DNA from: Bacteroidales bacterium
Lineage (GTDB): Bacteria > Bacteroidota > Bacteroidia > Bacteroidales > BM520
DNA: 7,925 nt
Assembly (NCBI GenBank): GCA_023230285.1
Contig: JALNXP010000111.1
Location: forward strand, 1 to 7,925
Reading direction: 5' to 3'
Within the stretch, counting starts at the first letter, position 1. Every line of letters begins with the position of its first letter. Made by a program: the position numbers and the translations under genes. Positions 1-6,302 of this stretch are shown in pieces. A model generated the notes under the pieces. It had not been told where the DNA came from, ran no database searches, and saw only the letters and a program-made list of their open reading frames with translations.

Positions 1-243
1 ACATCATTGGTTAATGATATTATTATGCCATTGTTAGGTGTATTAATTGGTGGTGTAAACTTCTCCGAATTGAGATGGACATTGCGTGAAGCCACCGAAA
101 CTGCTACCGCTGTAACTGTCAACTATGGCAACTTTATCCAAGTTGCTATAGACTTTTTATTGGTAGCACTTACATTGTTCTTTGTAATTAAGGCTTTCAC
201 CAAATTATCGAATATACGTAGTAAAAAAGAAGAAACCAAATAA
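1..243 (+). CDS. mscL: Large-conductance mechanosensitive channel MscL (5'-truncated by window edge)
   Basis: The frame is open from base 1, and the first visible residues, TSLVNDIIMP, match the end of the first transmembrane helix of MscL. Next come the periplasmic loop (GGVNFSEL to VNYGNFIQ) and the second transmembrane helix (roughly IDFLLVALTLFFVIKAF), ending in a short basic and acidic tail, SKKEETK. MscL is a homopentameric inner-membrane channel that opens under membrane tension to release solutes on hypo-osmotic shock. By comparison with the E. coli protein (136 aa), about 33 N-terminal residues lie outside the window. The TTG at position 7 is an internal Leu codon, not a start. The tail stops soon after TM2, so the usual C-terminal cytoplasmic helix (KEEVLLTEIRDLL-like) is absent. 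The next gene is convergent, with a palindrome between them. Confidence 0.95.
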   Translation, partial: TSLVNDIIMPLLGVLIGGVNFSELRWTLREATETATAVTVNYGNFIQVAIDFLLVALTLFFVIKAFTKLSNIRSKKEETK

Positions 244-249
244 AATGTG

Positions 250-289
250 ATATTTGTGGAGCTAAGGTATACCTTAGCTCCACAAATAT
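250..289. terminator. Perfect 40-bp palindrome between convergent genes, probable bidirectional terminator
   Basis: Bases 250-269 are the exact reverse complement of 270-289, centred on GGTA|TACC. In RNA from either strand this would fold into a stem of about 18 bp with a tetraloop. It starts 6 bp after the mscL stop and ends 7 bp beyond the lplA stop, the place for a shared terminator. Neither side has a textbook U-tract: the plus side continues ATAAAAATT, while the minus side continues into TTTTATTT, slightly better for intrinsic termination. Termination is inferred from position and structure. Confidence 0.7.
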
Positions 290-296
290 ATAAAAA

Positions 297-1277
297 TTAA
301 AAGAACAGGCTTATAATTTCCTCGTCGGTAAAGCCCATAAAGAAAGTAGCAACATCTACAGATTCCACAATTTGTTTCACTATATTGTAATTATGTTCCC
401 TTCCGATAAACAAGCTCTCGAAATTCTCTACGGGAGAGCATCCGAAAAAATCTCCATAAAAGCATAAAGACTTGATAATTCCGGCTTCTACTTTAAAATA
501 AGCATCTATCTTGCCGGCTTTTGTCTTCAGCGATTTTGTCTGATTATACTCAGGAGAAGCTCCGAAATTCCATTCCCAAGTATCATATTTATTTTTCACT
601 AATGCATCAATGTAAGCTATATCTTTATCTGAAAGATTAAATACTTCAGCTGAGTCAAAGCTTTCTCTAACCTTATTAACAATCATTTGTCTAAAATCTT
701 CAATAGAATAAGCGTTACCAATATATTCACAAATATTGGCAACTCTGCTGCGTACGGATTTCACTGCTTTATCAATAAATTTATCTTTATCCGGTTTCAA
801 AGACTTAGACAGAGCAGTCAGGTCAACATTATACAAAATAGTTCCATGGTGACAAATTCTATCTTTATAAATATGTGAAGCGTTACCGCTAAATTTTTTT
901 CCATCAATAACCAAGTCATTACGTCCATAAAAATCCGCCTTAACGCCAATATTATTAAGTACAGTTAATATTGGCTCGGTAAATTTACGAAAGTCTATAA
1001 TATTTTTCCCTTTGGTATTTGTGATAAAAGAGAAATTGAGGTTTCCTCTATCGTGGAAGACGGCACCGCCGCCGGAAAGTCGGCGGACCACGTATATGTT
1101 ATTATCAGTAACATATTTTAGATCTATTTCGGCGAGAGTATTTTGGTGTTTGCCGATAATTATAGAAGGGTCATTAATATAAAAGAGTAAAATGTCGTCT
1201 TTAAAATTTTTTATAAGATGCTCTTCAGTAGCAATATTAAAAGGCGTGAAATAAGTTTGTGAATTAATAATCAGCAT
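297..1277 (-). CDS. lplA: Lipoate-protein ligase A
   Basis: This ATP-dependent cytosolic enzyme activates free lipoate to lipoyl-AMP and transfers it to a lysine of lipoyl domains (2-oxoacid dehydrogenase E2 subunits, glycine-cleavage H protein). It is the scavenging route. With the ATG start at 1277 it has 326 aa, close to E. coli LplA (337 aa). Visible family motifs are the lipoate-binding loop RRLSGGGAVFHD (65-76), GRNDL (118-122), GKKFSG with the catalytic-type Lys at 128 (matching E. coli Lys133), HHGT (143-146) and KSVRSRVANI (173-182). The C-terminal accessory domain begins near WEWNFGASPEYN (234-245). A start six codons upstream at TTG 1295 would overlap rnz by 7 nt. I prefer the ATG because the protein then begins MLIINSQTYF, as is usual in the family. 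It lies 11 nt after rnz, so it is probably co-transcribed with rpsA-rnz. No clear Shine-Dalgarno sequence is seen. Confidence 0.95.
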   Translation of the reverse strand: MLIINSQTYFTPFNIATEEHLIKNFKDDILLFYINDPSIIIGKHQNTLAEIDLKYVTDNNIYVVRRLSGGGAVFHDRGNLNFSFITNTKGKNIIDFRKFTEPILTVLNNIGVKADFYGRNDLVIDGKKFSGNASHIYKDRICHHGTILYNVDLTALSKSLKPDKDKFIDKAVKSVRSRVANICEYIGNAYSIEDFRQMIVNKVRESFDSAEVFNLSDKDIAYIDALVKNKYDTWEWNFGASPEYNQTKSLKTKAGKIDAYFKVEAGIIKSLCFYGDFFGCSPVENFESLFIGREHNYNIVKQIVESVDVATFFMGFTDEEIISLFF

Positions 1278-1288
1278 ATTAGCAATAA

Positions 1289-2200
1289 TTAGCAATCTAT
1301 CACGAGACCATCTTCGGCAACTATTGTATTAGGAAATACTTCTTGAGCTTCAATGAGTAAATCAGCAGAATTAGAATATCGTTTAGAGAAATGTCCTATA
1401 ATAAGTTGCTTGGCATTTGCCATTTTTGCTATGATAGCGGCTTCTTTAGCAGTAGAATGCAATCTTTCTTCGGCTAAATGTTGAAAAGCAGATGTATAAG
1501 TAGCTTCGTGGTATATAAGGTCTGTATTTTGGAAAACAGGCACTATTTCAGGACAAAAGCGTGTATCGGAACAATAAGCGTATGATTTGGCAATGCTTTT
1601 ATTGTATGTAACATCTTCATTTTTAAAAATCTCGCCATTTTCATCAACATAATCTTTTCCTGCTTTCAATTTTTGTATTTCTTCAATTGACAGATTATGT
1701 TCAATAATAAAATTTTTTTTAATATTAGGTTGTTTATATTTTTCTTTGAAAAAGAAGCCTGTTGTTGGCAAACTGTGTAGAAGTGGGAAAGAGGTTACGC
1801 TATATTTATCGCAATCATATACAACATTGACCTCCAATGGGTTAGTCTCGATGAAGATAAGCTCATAATTAAGTTTAGTCAGAGACAGTTCTAATTGGAG
1901 GTCAATAATTTGTTTAAGTCCGTTAGGGCAAAACACCGTCAATGGTATTTTACGTCCTAAAAGATGGAAAGAAGATATCAGCCCCACCAAGCCGAAGAAG
2001 TGGTCGCCATGGAGGTGGCTGATATATATTTGATTTATAGAATTAAACCTTACGCCGAAGTTTTTAAGTCTAATCTGGCAACCTTCGCCGCAGTCTATAA
2101 GGACGCCGCATCCGTTGATGCTCAGAAACTGTGACGTTGTCCAACGATTTACCGATGGTATTGCGGAATTAGACCCGAGTAAAGTTAATTTTAGAGACAT
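1289..2200 (-). CDS. rnz: Ribonuclease Z (tRNA 3'-processing endonuclease)
   Basis: This zinc-dependent endonuclease of the metallo-beta-lactamase fold removes 3' trailers from tRNA precursors in the cytosol. At 303 aa it has the length of the short bacterial form (about 305-310). The metal ligands can be placed by comparison with B. subtilis RNase Z: HLHGDH at 62-67 (H62, H64, D66, H67), H142 in LLHSLPTTGF, D212 in YCSDTRF and H270 in IIGHFSKRY. The HEATY (231-235) and HSTAKEAA (248-255) segments are also family hallmarks. The insert between H142 and D212 corresponds to the flexible-arm region that grips tRNA. The ATG overlaps the rpsA stop by one base (TAATG), which suggests translational coupling, and lplA follows after 11 nt. 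Confidence 0.97.
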   Translation of the reverse strand: MSLKLTLLGSNSAIPSVNRWTTSQFLSINGCGVLIDCGEGCQIRLKNFGVRFNSINQIYISHLHGDHFFGLVGLISSFHLLGRKIPLTVFCPNGLKQIIDLQLELSLTKLNYELIFIETNPLEVNVVYDCDKYSVTSFPLLHSLPTTGFFFKEKYKQPNIKKNFIIEHNLSIEEIQKLKAGKDYVDENGEIFKNEDVTYNKSIAKSYAYCSDTRFCPEIVPVFQNTDLIYHEATYTSAFQHLAEERLHSTAKEAAIIAKMANAKQLIIGHFSKRYSNSADLLIEAQEVFPNTIVAEDGLVIDC

Positions 2201-4080
2201 TACTCTGCGTTTTCCATTTTGTTTTTAAGGTTAGCAAGCTCTTCGATGTCGCCTAAAGTAGTGATTTCGTTGCTATCGTTTAATTCTTGAATTGGAGATT
2301 TAGCTTTATTAGCTTTATTGAGTTCATACTCTTTAGCTTTTTCGGCTGCGGCTACATCTTGGAATATTTTAGAGTGAGAAACCACGATACGTTTATTAGT
2401 TTTATTAAACTCTATAACTTTGAAATCGAGGGTTTCACCGACAGCAGCTGTGGTACCATCTTCTTTAAGAGCGTGACGAGTTGGGCAGAAGCCTTCAACA
2501 TCATCAGGAAGATTTACGATAAAGCCTTTATCGGTAGCACTTGTGATTGTACCTGTATGGATAGAGCTTTCAGTAAACACATTAGCATAAGCTTCCCATG
2601 GATTTTCTTCTATTTGTTTATGACCAAGACTAAAACGGCGATTTTCGGTATCAATGTCAAGGACGACAACTTCGAGAGGTTCACCAACTTTAGTAAACTC
2701 TGCTGGGTGTTTAATTTTCTTATTCCATGATAAATCCGAGATATGGATTAAACCATCTACGCCTTCTTCCAATTCTACGAATATTCCGAAAGTAGTAAAG
2801 TTTCTAACTATAGCAGTATGTTTTGAGCCGATAGGATATTTTTCAGCGATGCTTGCCCATGGATCCGGAATAAGTTGTTTAATACCGAGAGACATTTTGC
2901 GAGCTTCTTTGTCAAGTGTTAAAATTACAGCCTCTACTTCGTCTCCGACTTTCAAGAAATCCTGAGCTGTACGCAAATGTTGAGACCAACTCATTTCAGA
3001 AACGTGGATAAGACCTTCAACGCCAGGAGCTATTTCTATAAATGCACCATAATCAGCAAGAACAACAACTTTACCTTTAACTTTATCACCAACTTTCAAA
3101 TTTGGATCTAAAGAATCCCAAGGATGTGGGGTTAACTGTTTAAGACCTAATGCGATACGTTTTTTGCTATCATCAAAATCAAGAATAACGACTTGTATTT
3201 TTTCATCTAATTTGACAACTTCATCAGGGTGATTAATTCTTCCCCAGCTGAGGTCGGTAATATGGATAAGACCATCTACGCCGCCAAGGTCGATAAATAC
3301 GCCATAAGAAGTAATGTTTTTAACTGTACCTTCAAGCACTTGACCTTTTTCAAGACCGGAAATGATTTCTGCTTTCTGAGCCTCGAGTTCATCTTCGATA
3401 AGAGCTTTGTGAGATACAACAACATTTTTATATTCCTGATTGATTTTTACAACCTTAAACTCCATTGTTTTGTCAACAAAGATGTCATAATCTCTGATAG
3501 GTTTAACATCAATTTGAGAACCCGGTAAAAAGGCTTCTATGCCAAATACGTCTATTATCAAGCCACCTTTGGTACGACATTTAACGTAACCTGTGATGAT
3601 TTCATCTTTTTCAAATGCTTCATTAACTCTATCCCATGATTTGAGTAATCTTGCTTTTTTGTGTGAAAGTATAAGTTGACCTGTTGAATCTTCTTGACTT
3701 TCAACATAAACCTCAACGGCATCACCTATTTTGAGATTAGGGTTATATCTAAACTCTGAAGCAGGAACAATACCATCAGATTTAAAACCTATATTAATGA
3801 CAACTTCACGTGAGTTAATACCTACAACTGTACCATTAAGAACTTCATGGTCAGCAATTTGATTTAATGTGTCTGCATAAAGATTTTCAAGATTCTGACG
3901 TTCTGTAGCCGAATAAATATCTTTTGCATTTCCGAGTGTGTTCCAATCTACTTTTACCCTCACAGGCTCTTTTACGATTGGTTTTTCTGCTTGTGCAGTT
4001 TCTTCTACTGTCTTGTTTTCAACAGCTTCTACCGATTGATTTTGTGGTTCAGCAGCAGGATTAATAATATCTTCTGACAT
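2200..4080 (-). CDS. rpsA: 30S ribosomal protein S1
   Basis: S1 is the large RNA-binding protein of the 30S subunit that helps bring mRNA to the ribosome. This 626-aa protein has six S1/OB-fold repeats at roughly residues 78-141, 159-225, 246-315, 331-402, 416-487 and 504-570. Repeats 3 to 5 carry the strongest signatures (YGVFIDLGGVDGLIHITDLSW and close copies). The repeats are separated by PW linkers (PHPWDSL, PDPWASI, ENPWEAY), a typical S1 pattern. Repeats 1, 2 and 6 are more diverged, again as usual. An acidic, Glu-rich N-terminal extension of about 45 residues and a charged C-terminal tail of about 55 residues flank them. At DNA level repeats 3 and 5 share near-identical stretches (3261-3281 and 2739-2761 region), which explains local direct repeats here. 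It is the first gene of rpsA-rnz-lplA, and its leader carries a promoter box and three inverted repeats. Confidence 0.98.
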   Translation of the reverse strand: MSEDIINPAAEPQNQSVEAVENKTVEETAQAEKPIVKEPVRVKVDWNTLGNAKDIYSATERQNLENLYADTLNQIADHEVLNGTVVGINSREVVINIGFKSDGIVPASEFRYNPNLKIGDAVEVYVESQEDSTGQLILSHKKARLLKSWDRVNEAFEKDEIITGYVKCRTKGGLIIDVFGIEAFLPGSQIDVKPIRDYDIFVDKTMEFKVVKINQEYKNVVVSHKALIEDELEAQKAEIISGLEKGQVLEGTVKNITSYGVFIDLGGVDGLIHITDLSWGRINHPDEVVKLDEKIQVVILDFDDSKKRIALGLKQLTPHPWDSLDPNLKVGDKVKGKVVVLADYGAFIEIAPGVEGLIHVSEMSWSQHLRTAQDFLKVGDEVEAVILTLDKEARKMSLGIKQLIPDPWASIAEKYPIGSKHTAIVRNFTTFGIFVELEEGVDGLIHISDLSWNKKIKHPAEFTKVGEPLEVVVLDIDTENRRFSLGHKQIEENPWEAYANVFTESSIHTGTITSATDKGFIVNLPDDVEGFCPTRHALKEDGTTAAVGETLDFKVIEFNKTNKRIVVSHSKIFQDVAAAEKAKEYELNKANKAKSPIQELNDSNEITTLGDIEELANLKNKMENAE

Positions 4081-4097
4081 AAATAAAATTTATTGAT

Positions 4098-4141
4098 TGA
4101 TTGGCACAATCAGGTTAAACATTTAACTTTTTGATTATCAA
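4098..4141 (-). promoter_or_regulatory. Three consecutive small inverted repeats in the rpsA leader
   Basis: Three hairpin-capable repeats lie just upstream of the rpsA start codon (4080): TGATTG/CAATCA (4098-4103 with 4107-4112), GTTAAA/TTTAAC (4114-4119 with 4122-4127) and TTGAT/ATCAA (4131-4135 with 4137-4141). All fall within the inferred 5' UTR. In E. coli the rpsA leader folds into hairpins through which S1 represses its own translation. A similar role here is inference from position only, because the stems are short and AT-rich. Confidence 0.35.
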
Positions 4142-4191
4142 TATTCTGCATCAAAGCAACGCCAATAATTACACTAATGCAAAATAGTTTG

Positions 4192-4199
4192 CAAAGGTA
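4192..4199 (-). promoter_or_regulatory. rpsA promoter, Bacteroidota -7 box TACCTTTG
   Basis: Read on the minus strand the sequence is TACCTTTGCA, an exact match to the Bacteroidota sigma-ABfr -7 consensus TAnnTTTG. It predicts a transcription start a few bases downstream and a leader of roughly 105 nt before the rpsA ATG. A -33 TTTG at the normal spacing is not evident; the nearest CAAA on the plus strand (4233-4236) is too far. The box sits only about 60 nt after the gap stop, so rpsA could also receive read-through from gap. Confidence 0.6.
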
Positions 4200-4256
4200 A
4201 GTATTTTTCTTGATACATATAAATTTTTATGACAAATATTTTTCGACTGCAAAGCT

Positions 4257-5270
4257 TTATTTGCACATACGCTCGATAAGGTCGACAACTCTCGTTGAAT
4301 ATCCCCATTCGTTATCATACCATAAAACAACTTTAACATGACAAGCATCTTTCATCACCATTGTAAGGCTTGCATCAAAAATTGAAGAATGGGAATTATG
4401 AATAATATCGCAAGAGACTATCGGGTCTTCAGTATATTCAACTATTCCTTTCATATCTCCATCTGCGGCAGCTTTAACAGCCGCATTAATAGAAGCTATC
4501 GTAGCCGGCTTTGACAATTGGACATCAAAATCAAGTATTGACCCTGTTGGTACTGGAACACGCATCGCAACTCCATCCATTTTTCCTTCTAAAGCAGGAA
4601 GCACTTTACCAACAGCCTTAGCCGCTCCTGTGGTAGTCGGAATGATAGAAAGTGCCGCAGCCCGCGATCTTCTTAAATCATTATGCGGACCATCAAGTAT
4701 TCTTTGATCAAGAGTATAAGCATGAACCGTTGTCATAAGTCCCAATTCTATTCCAAAAACATCATTCAACACTTTAGCTATGGGCGCAATACAATTAGTA
4801 GTGCATGAAGCATTGGAAACATATATATCTGTAGGTTTCAGCTCATTATCGTTAACACCGGCAACAATCATTTTTGCCAAATTATCTTTTGAAGGAACTG
4901 TGAGTAAAACTTTTTTTGCCCCCGCTTTGATGTGGTCGCCATAACCACCTTTGGGTGAACTTATCTTGGAAAAAACTCCGGTTGCCTCTACTACAACATC
5001 CGGACTTTCTGCCCATTTGATATTTAAAGGCTCATCCTCATGCGTGACTCGTATCTTGTTACCATTAATAATAAGCGCATTATCTACATAAGATACCTCG
5101 CCGTTAAATGCTCCCTGTGTAGAATCATATTTTAAAAGATGAGCATAAATTCTATTATCAGAGCGAGCATTAATACCAATAACATCAATATTGTCTCTCT
5201 TAAGAGCTATCTTTAAGACATTCCTACCAATGCGTCCAAAACCGTTAATTGCAACTTTAATTTTTCTCAT
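4257..5270 (-). CDS. gap: Glyceraldehyde-3-phosphate dehydrogenase, type I, with altered cofactor-selectivity motif
   Basis: This cytosolic enzyme interconverts glyceraldehyde-3-phosphate and 1,3-bisphosphoglycerate in glycolysis and gluconeogenesis. The protein is full length (337 aa). It has a Rossmann loop NGFGRIGRN (9-17), catalytic Cys156 in SNASCTTNC (152-160), His183 in TVHAYT (181-186), SIIPTTTGAAKAVGKVLP (208-225), the phosphate-site stretch MRVPVPTG (236-243) and WYDNEWGYS (317-325). The end of the second beta strand reads INARSD (33-38), where NAD-type enzymes have INDLTD. The Asp that binds the adenosine ribose hydroxyls is therefore Ala35, followed by Arg36. B. subtilis GapB, an NADP-preferring gluconeogenic enzyme, also has Ala at this site (INASY). 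The NAD-type Pro of LPH is kept (GPH, 194-196), so dual cofactor use is possible. It is divergent from the flavoprotein operon and has its own promoter with a long leader. A weak 6-bp inverted repeat spans its stop codon. Confidence 0.97.
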   Translation of the reverse strand: MRKIKVAINGFGRIGRNVLKIALKRDNIDVIGINARSDNRIYAHLLKYDSTQGAFNGEVSYVDNALIINGNKIRVTHEDEPLNIKWAESPDVVVEATGVFSKISSPKGGYGDHIKAGAKKVLLTVPSKDNLAKMIVAGVNDNELKPTDIYVSNASCTTNCIAPIAKVLNDVFGIELGLMTTVHAYTLDQRILDGPHNDLRRSRAAALSIIPTTTGAAKAVGKVLPALEGKMDGVAMRVPVPTGSILDFDVQLSKPATIASINAAVKAAADGDMKGIVEYTEDPIVSCDIIHNSHSSIFDASLTMVMKDACHVKVVLWYDNEWGYSTRVVDLIERMCK

Positions 5271-5371
5271 AGTAAATTTTATAAATAATTAATAAAACAA
5301 TATAATTATCTGACAACGTCAAATAATCAAACTTTAAAATAAAAAATTAGGCTGAATAAATAATGCCAATA

Positions 5372-5488
5372 TTACAGTCCAAAAATCCAAATCCTATGGA
5401 AAGAATCTATCCTTTTGGACATAGCTATATCGTGCAATGTAAATGCACAACTAAAAGTAACAGCTATAATAATCAAAAATATATTCAT
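5372..5488 (-). CDS. Possible 38-codon ORF in the gap leader (unproven)
   Basis: An ATG about 20 nt after the predicted gap transcription start opens a 38-codon frame ending in TAA about 100 nt before the gap ATG. The peptide begins with a hydrophobic stretch, MNIFLIIIAVTFSCAFT, followed by a more polar half (SKRIDSFHRIWIFGL). It could be a small membrane peptide or a leader ORF. Against it: there is no Shine-Dalgarno sequence, no recognised family and no Lys/Arg before the hydrophobic part; an equally long ORF is open on the opposite strand; and such lengths arise by chance in AT-rich DNA. It is listed only because of its position inside the transcribed leader. Confidence 0.2.
   Translation of the reverse strand: MNIFLIIIAVTFSCAFTLHDIAMSKRIDSFHRIWIFGL
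5377..5467 (-). promoter_or_regulatory. Nested inverted repeats in the gap leader (candidate structured RNA)
   Basis: Three complementary arm pairs sit side by side: GTCCAAAA with TTTTGGAC (5377-5384 and 5413-5420), then directly abutting it ATAGCT with AGCTAT (5421-5426 and 5462-5467), which encloses GTGCA with TGCAC (5432-5436 and 5444-5448). In the minus-strand transcript they could fold into two adjacent helices, one with a hairpin inside. No known riboswitch or 6S-like consensus was recognised. A regulatory role for gap is inference. Confidence 0.3.
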
Positions 5489-5515
5489 ATTGATTACACA
5501 AGTAATATTGTGCGG

Positions 5516-5549
5516 CAAAGGTAGCAATTATATTTTGAATTATATCAAA
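5516..5549 (-). promoter_or_regulatory. gap promoter (Bacteroidota -33/-7 type)
   Basis: The minus strand reads TACCTTTGCC for the -7 box (TAnnTTTG, plus-strand 5516-5523), with TTTG (plus-strand CAAA 5546-5549) 22 bp further upstream as a reasonable -33 element. The predicted start is near 5505-5510, giving a leader of about 240 nt before the gap ATG. A second, poorer TAnnTTTG match (TATTTTTG, 5474-5481) lies inside the leader. Confidence 0.6.
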
Positions 5550-5619
5550 GAATTAAAATTAAATAAATTTCACATATTCAACTTTTAAAGTTCTTATATT
5601 CAAATTGGAATTTTTCGTG

Positions 5620-5627
5620 TAACTTTG
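5620..5627 (+). promoter_or_regulatory. Promoter of the flavoprotein-msrA-CHR operon, -7 box TAACTTTG
   Basis: TAACTTTGCA matches the Bacteroidota -7 consensus exactly and lies 40 bp upstream of the first ATG of the rightward operon (5668). No convincing TTTG is present at the -33 position, so the call rests on the -7 box and its location. It predicts a 5' UTR of about 35 nt. Confidence 0.6.
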
Positions 5628-5667
5628 CATTTTGTTTTCAATTTATATTTTTAAATAATCAAAAGCG

Positions 5668-6297
5668 ATGAAAGTATTATTGGTTAACGGTAGTCCGCAT
5701 CAGCATGGCTGCACTTTTACGGCACTCGAAGAGATAGCGAAGACTTTGTCAAAAGAAGGTATTGAAAGCGATTTTTTCTGGATAGGCAACAAGCCGATAG
5801 CCGGCTGTACTGCTTGTGGAAGTTGCTTAGCTACAGGTAAATGCGTTATCAGTGACGACATAGTGGAGGAGTTCGTCAATAAGAGTAAAGATTATTCCGG
5901 CTTTGTATTTGGTTCGCCGGTACATTTTGCCTCTGCAACAGGAGCTATGACAACTTTTATGGACAGAGCATTATTCAGCGTAAAGAAAGATAAACCTTTT
6001 GCCGGTAAACCTGCCGCTACTGTTGTAAGTTGTCGGCGTGCCGGCAGCACAGCCACACTCGACCAGCTGAACAAATACATAGTCTATAGTGGTATGCCGA
6101 TGGTTCCGTCTCAATATTGGAACATGGTTCATGGCAGCAAACCCGAAGAAGTCCGTCAAGACCTTGAAGGAATGCAGACGATGCGCACTCTCGCCCTCAA
6201 CATGGCTTGGATGCTGAAATGTTTTGAAGCGGGCAAAAAAGCAGGCATAGCTTTGCCTAAGTATGAATCTCCGGTACGCACAAATTTTATAAGATAA
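5668..6297 (+). CDS. Flavodoxin-fold NAD(P)H-dependent FMN oxidoreductase with four-cysteine motif
   Basis: This 209-aa protein belongs to the FMN_red / iron-sulfur flavoprotein-like group of the flavodoxin fold. It opens MKVLLVNGSPHQHGCTFTAL: beta strand 1 followed by the FMN phosphate loop GSPxxxGxT. GSPVHFASATGAMTTFMDR (82-100) is the typical second flavin-contact region (GSPVY..S.sG.mK.f.DR). Between them is a compact cysteine cluster, C47-x2-C50-x2-C53-x5-C59, followed by DD. In archaeal iron-sulfur flavoproteins a compact four-Cys motif of this kind binds a [4Fe-4S] cluster, but many bacterial relatives carry a similar motif without proven iron. The last 40 residues are helical and end PVRTNFIR. 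The natural substrate cannot be told from sequence; quinones, metal ions or protein disulfides are all possible. It is first in the operon, 5 nt before msrA, with its own promoter upstream. Confidence 0.88.
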   Translation: MKVLLVNGSPHQHGCTFTALEEIAKTLSKEGIESDFFWIGNKPIAGCTACGSCLATGKCVISDDIVEEFVNKSKDYSGFVFGSPVHFASATGAMTTFMDRALFSVKKDKPFAGKPAATVVSCRRAGSTATLDQLNKYIVYSGMPMVPSQYWNMVHGSKPEEVRQDLEGMQTMRTLALNMAWMLKCFEAGKKAGIALPKYESPVRTNFIR

Positions 6298-6302
6298 AAA
6301 TC

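Larger units (their letters stand above)
5271..5667. other. Divergent intergenic region between gap and the flavoprotein operon (397 bp)
   Basis: This very AT-rich spacer holds two outward-facing promoters: TACCTTTG on the minus strand near 5516-5523 for gap, and TAACTTTG on the plus strand at 5620-5627 for the flavoprotein operon. Between the gap promoter and the gap ATG lies a leader of about 240 nt with nested inverted repeats and a 38-codon ORF, listed separately. Bases 5271-5360 are almost pure A/T with no recognisable signal. No tRNA, known riboswitch or repeat family was recognised. Confidence 0.8.

Noticed and set aside
1278..1295. Upstream TTG start for lplA adding six residues
   Set aside because: It would overlap rnz, and the extra residues (LLIIAN-type) duplicate the hydrophobic start without family support. 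The ATG at 1277 gives the expected N-terminus.
2287..2965. Plus-strand open frames of 147 and 103 codons inside rpsA
   Set aside because: They lie antisense to the well-conserved S1 repeats, have no family-like motifs and are explained by the coding pattern of rpsA.
2739..3281. Near-identical short DNA repeats (ATGGAT..ACCATCTACGCC) as a mobile or CRISPR-like repeat
   Set aside because: They fall at the same point of successive S1 domains (GVDGLIHI) and simply reflect protein repeat conservation.
4248..4265. TGCAAA/TTTGCA hairpin across the gap stop codon as a terminator
   Set aside because: The stem is six mostly A/T pairs and is not followed by a U-run. It may be chance, and gap read-through into rpsA cannot be excluded.
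5474..5481. TATTTTTG as an alternative gap promoter
   Set aside because: It matches the loose consensus, but lacks the following C and is a weaker candidate than TACCTTTG at 5516-5523 in such AT-rich sequence.
5363..5524. Plus-strand ORF of 53 codons (starts MPILQSKNPNPMERIY) opposite the gap leader
   Set aside because: It has no promoter box or ribosome site upstream, runs into the -7 box of the gap promoter, has no recognised family, and such a length is expected by chance in AT-rich DNA.
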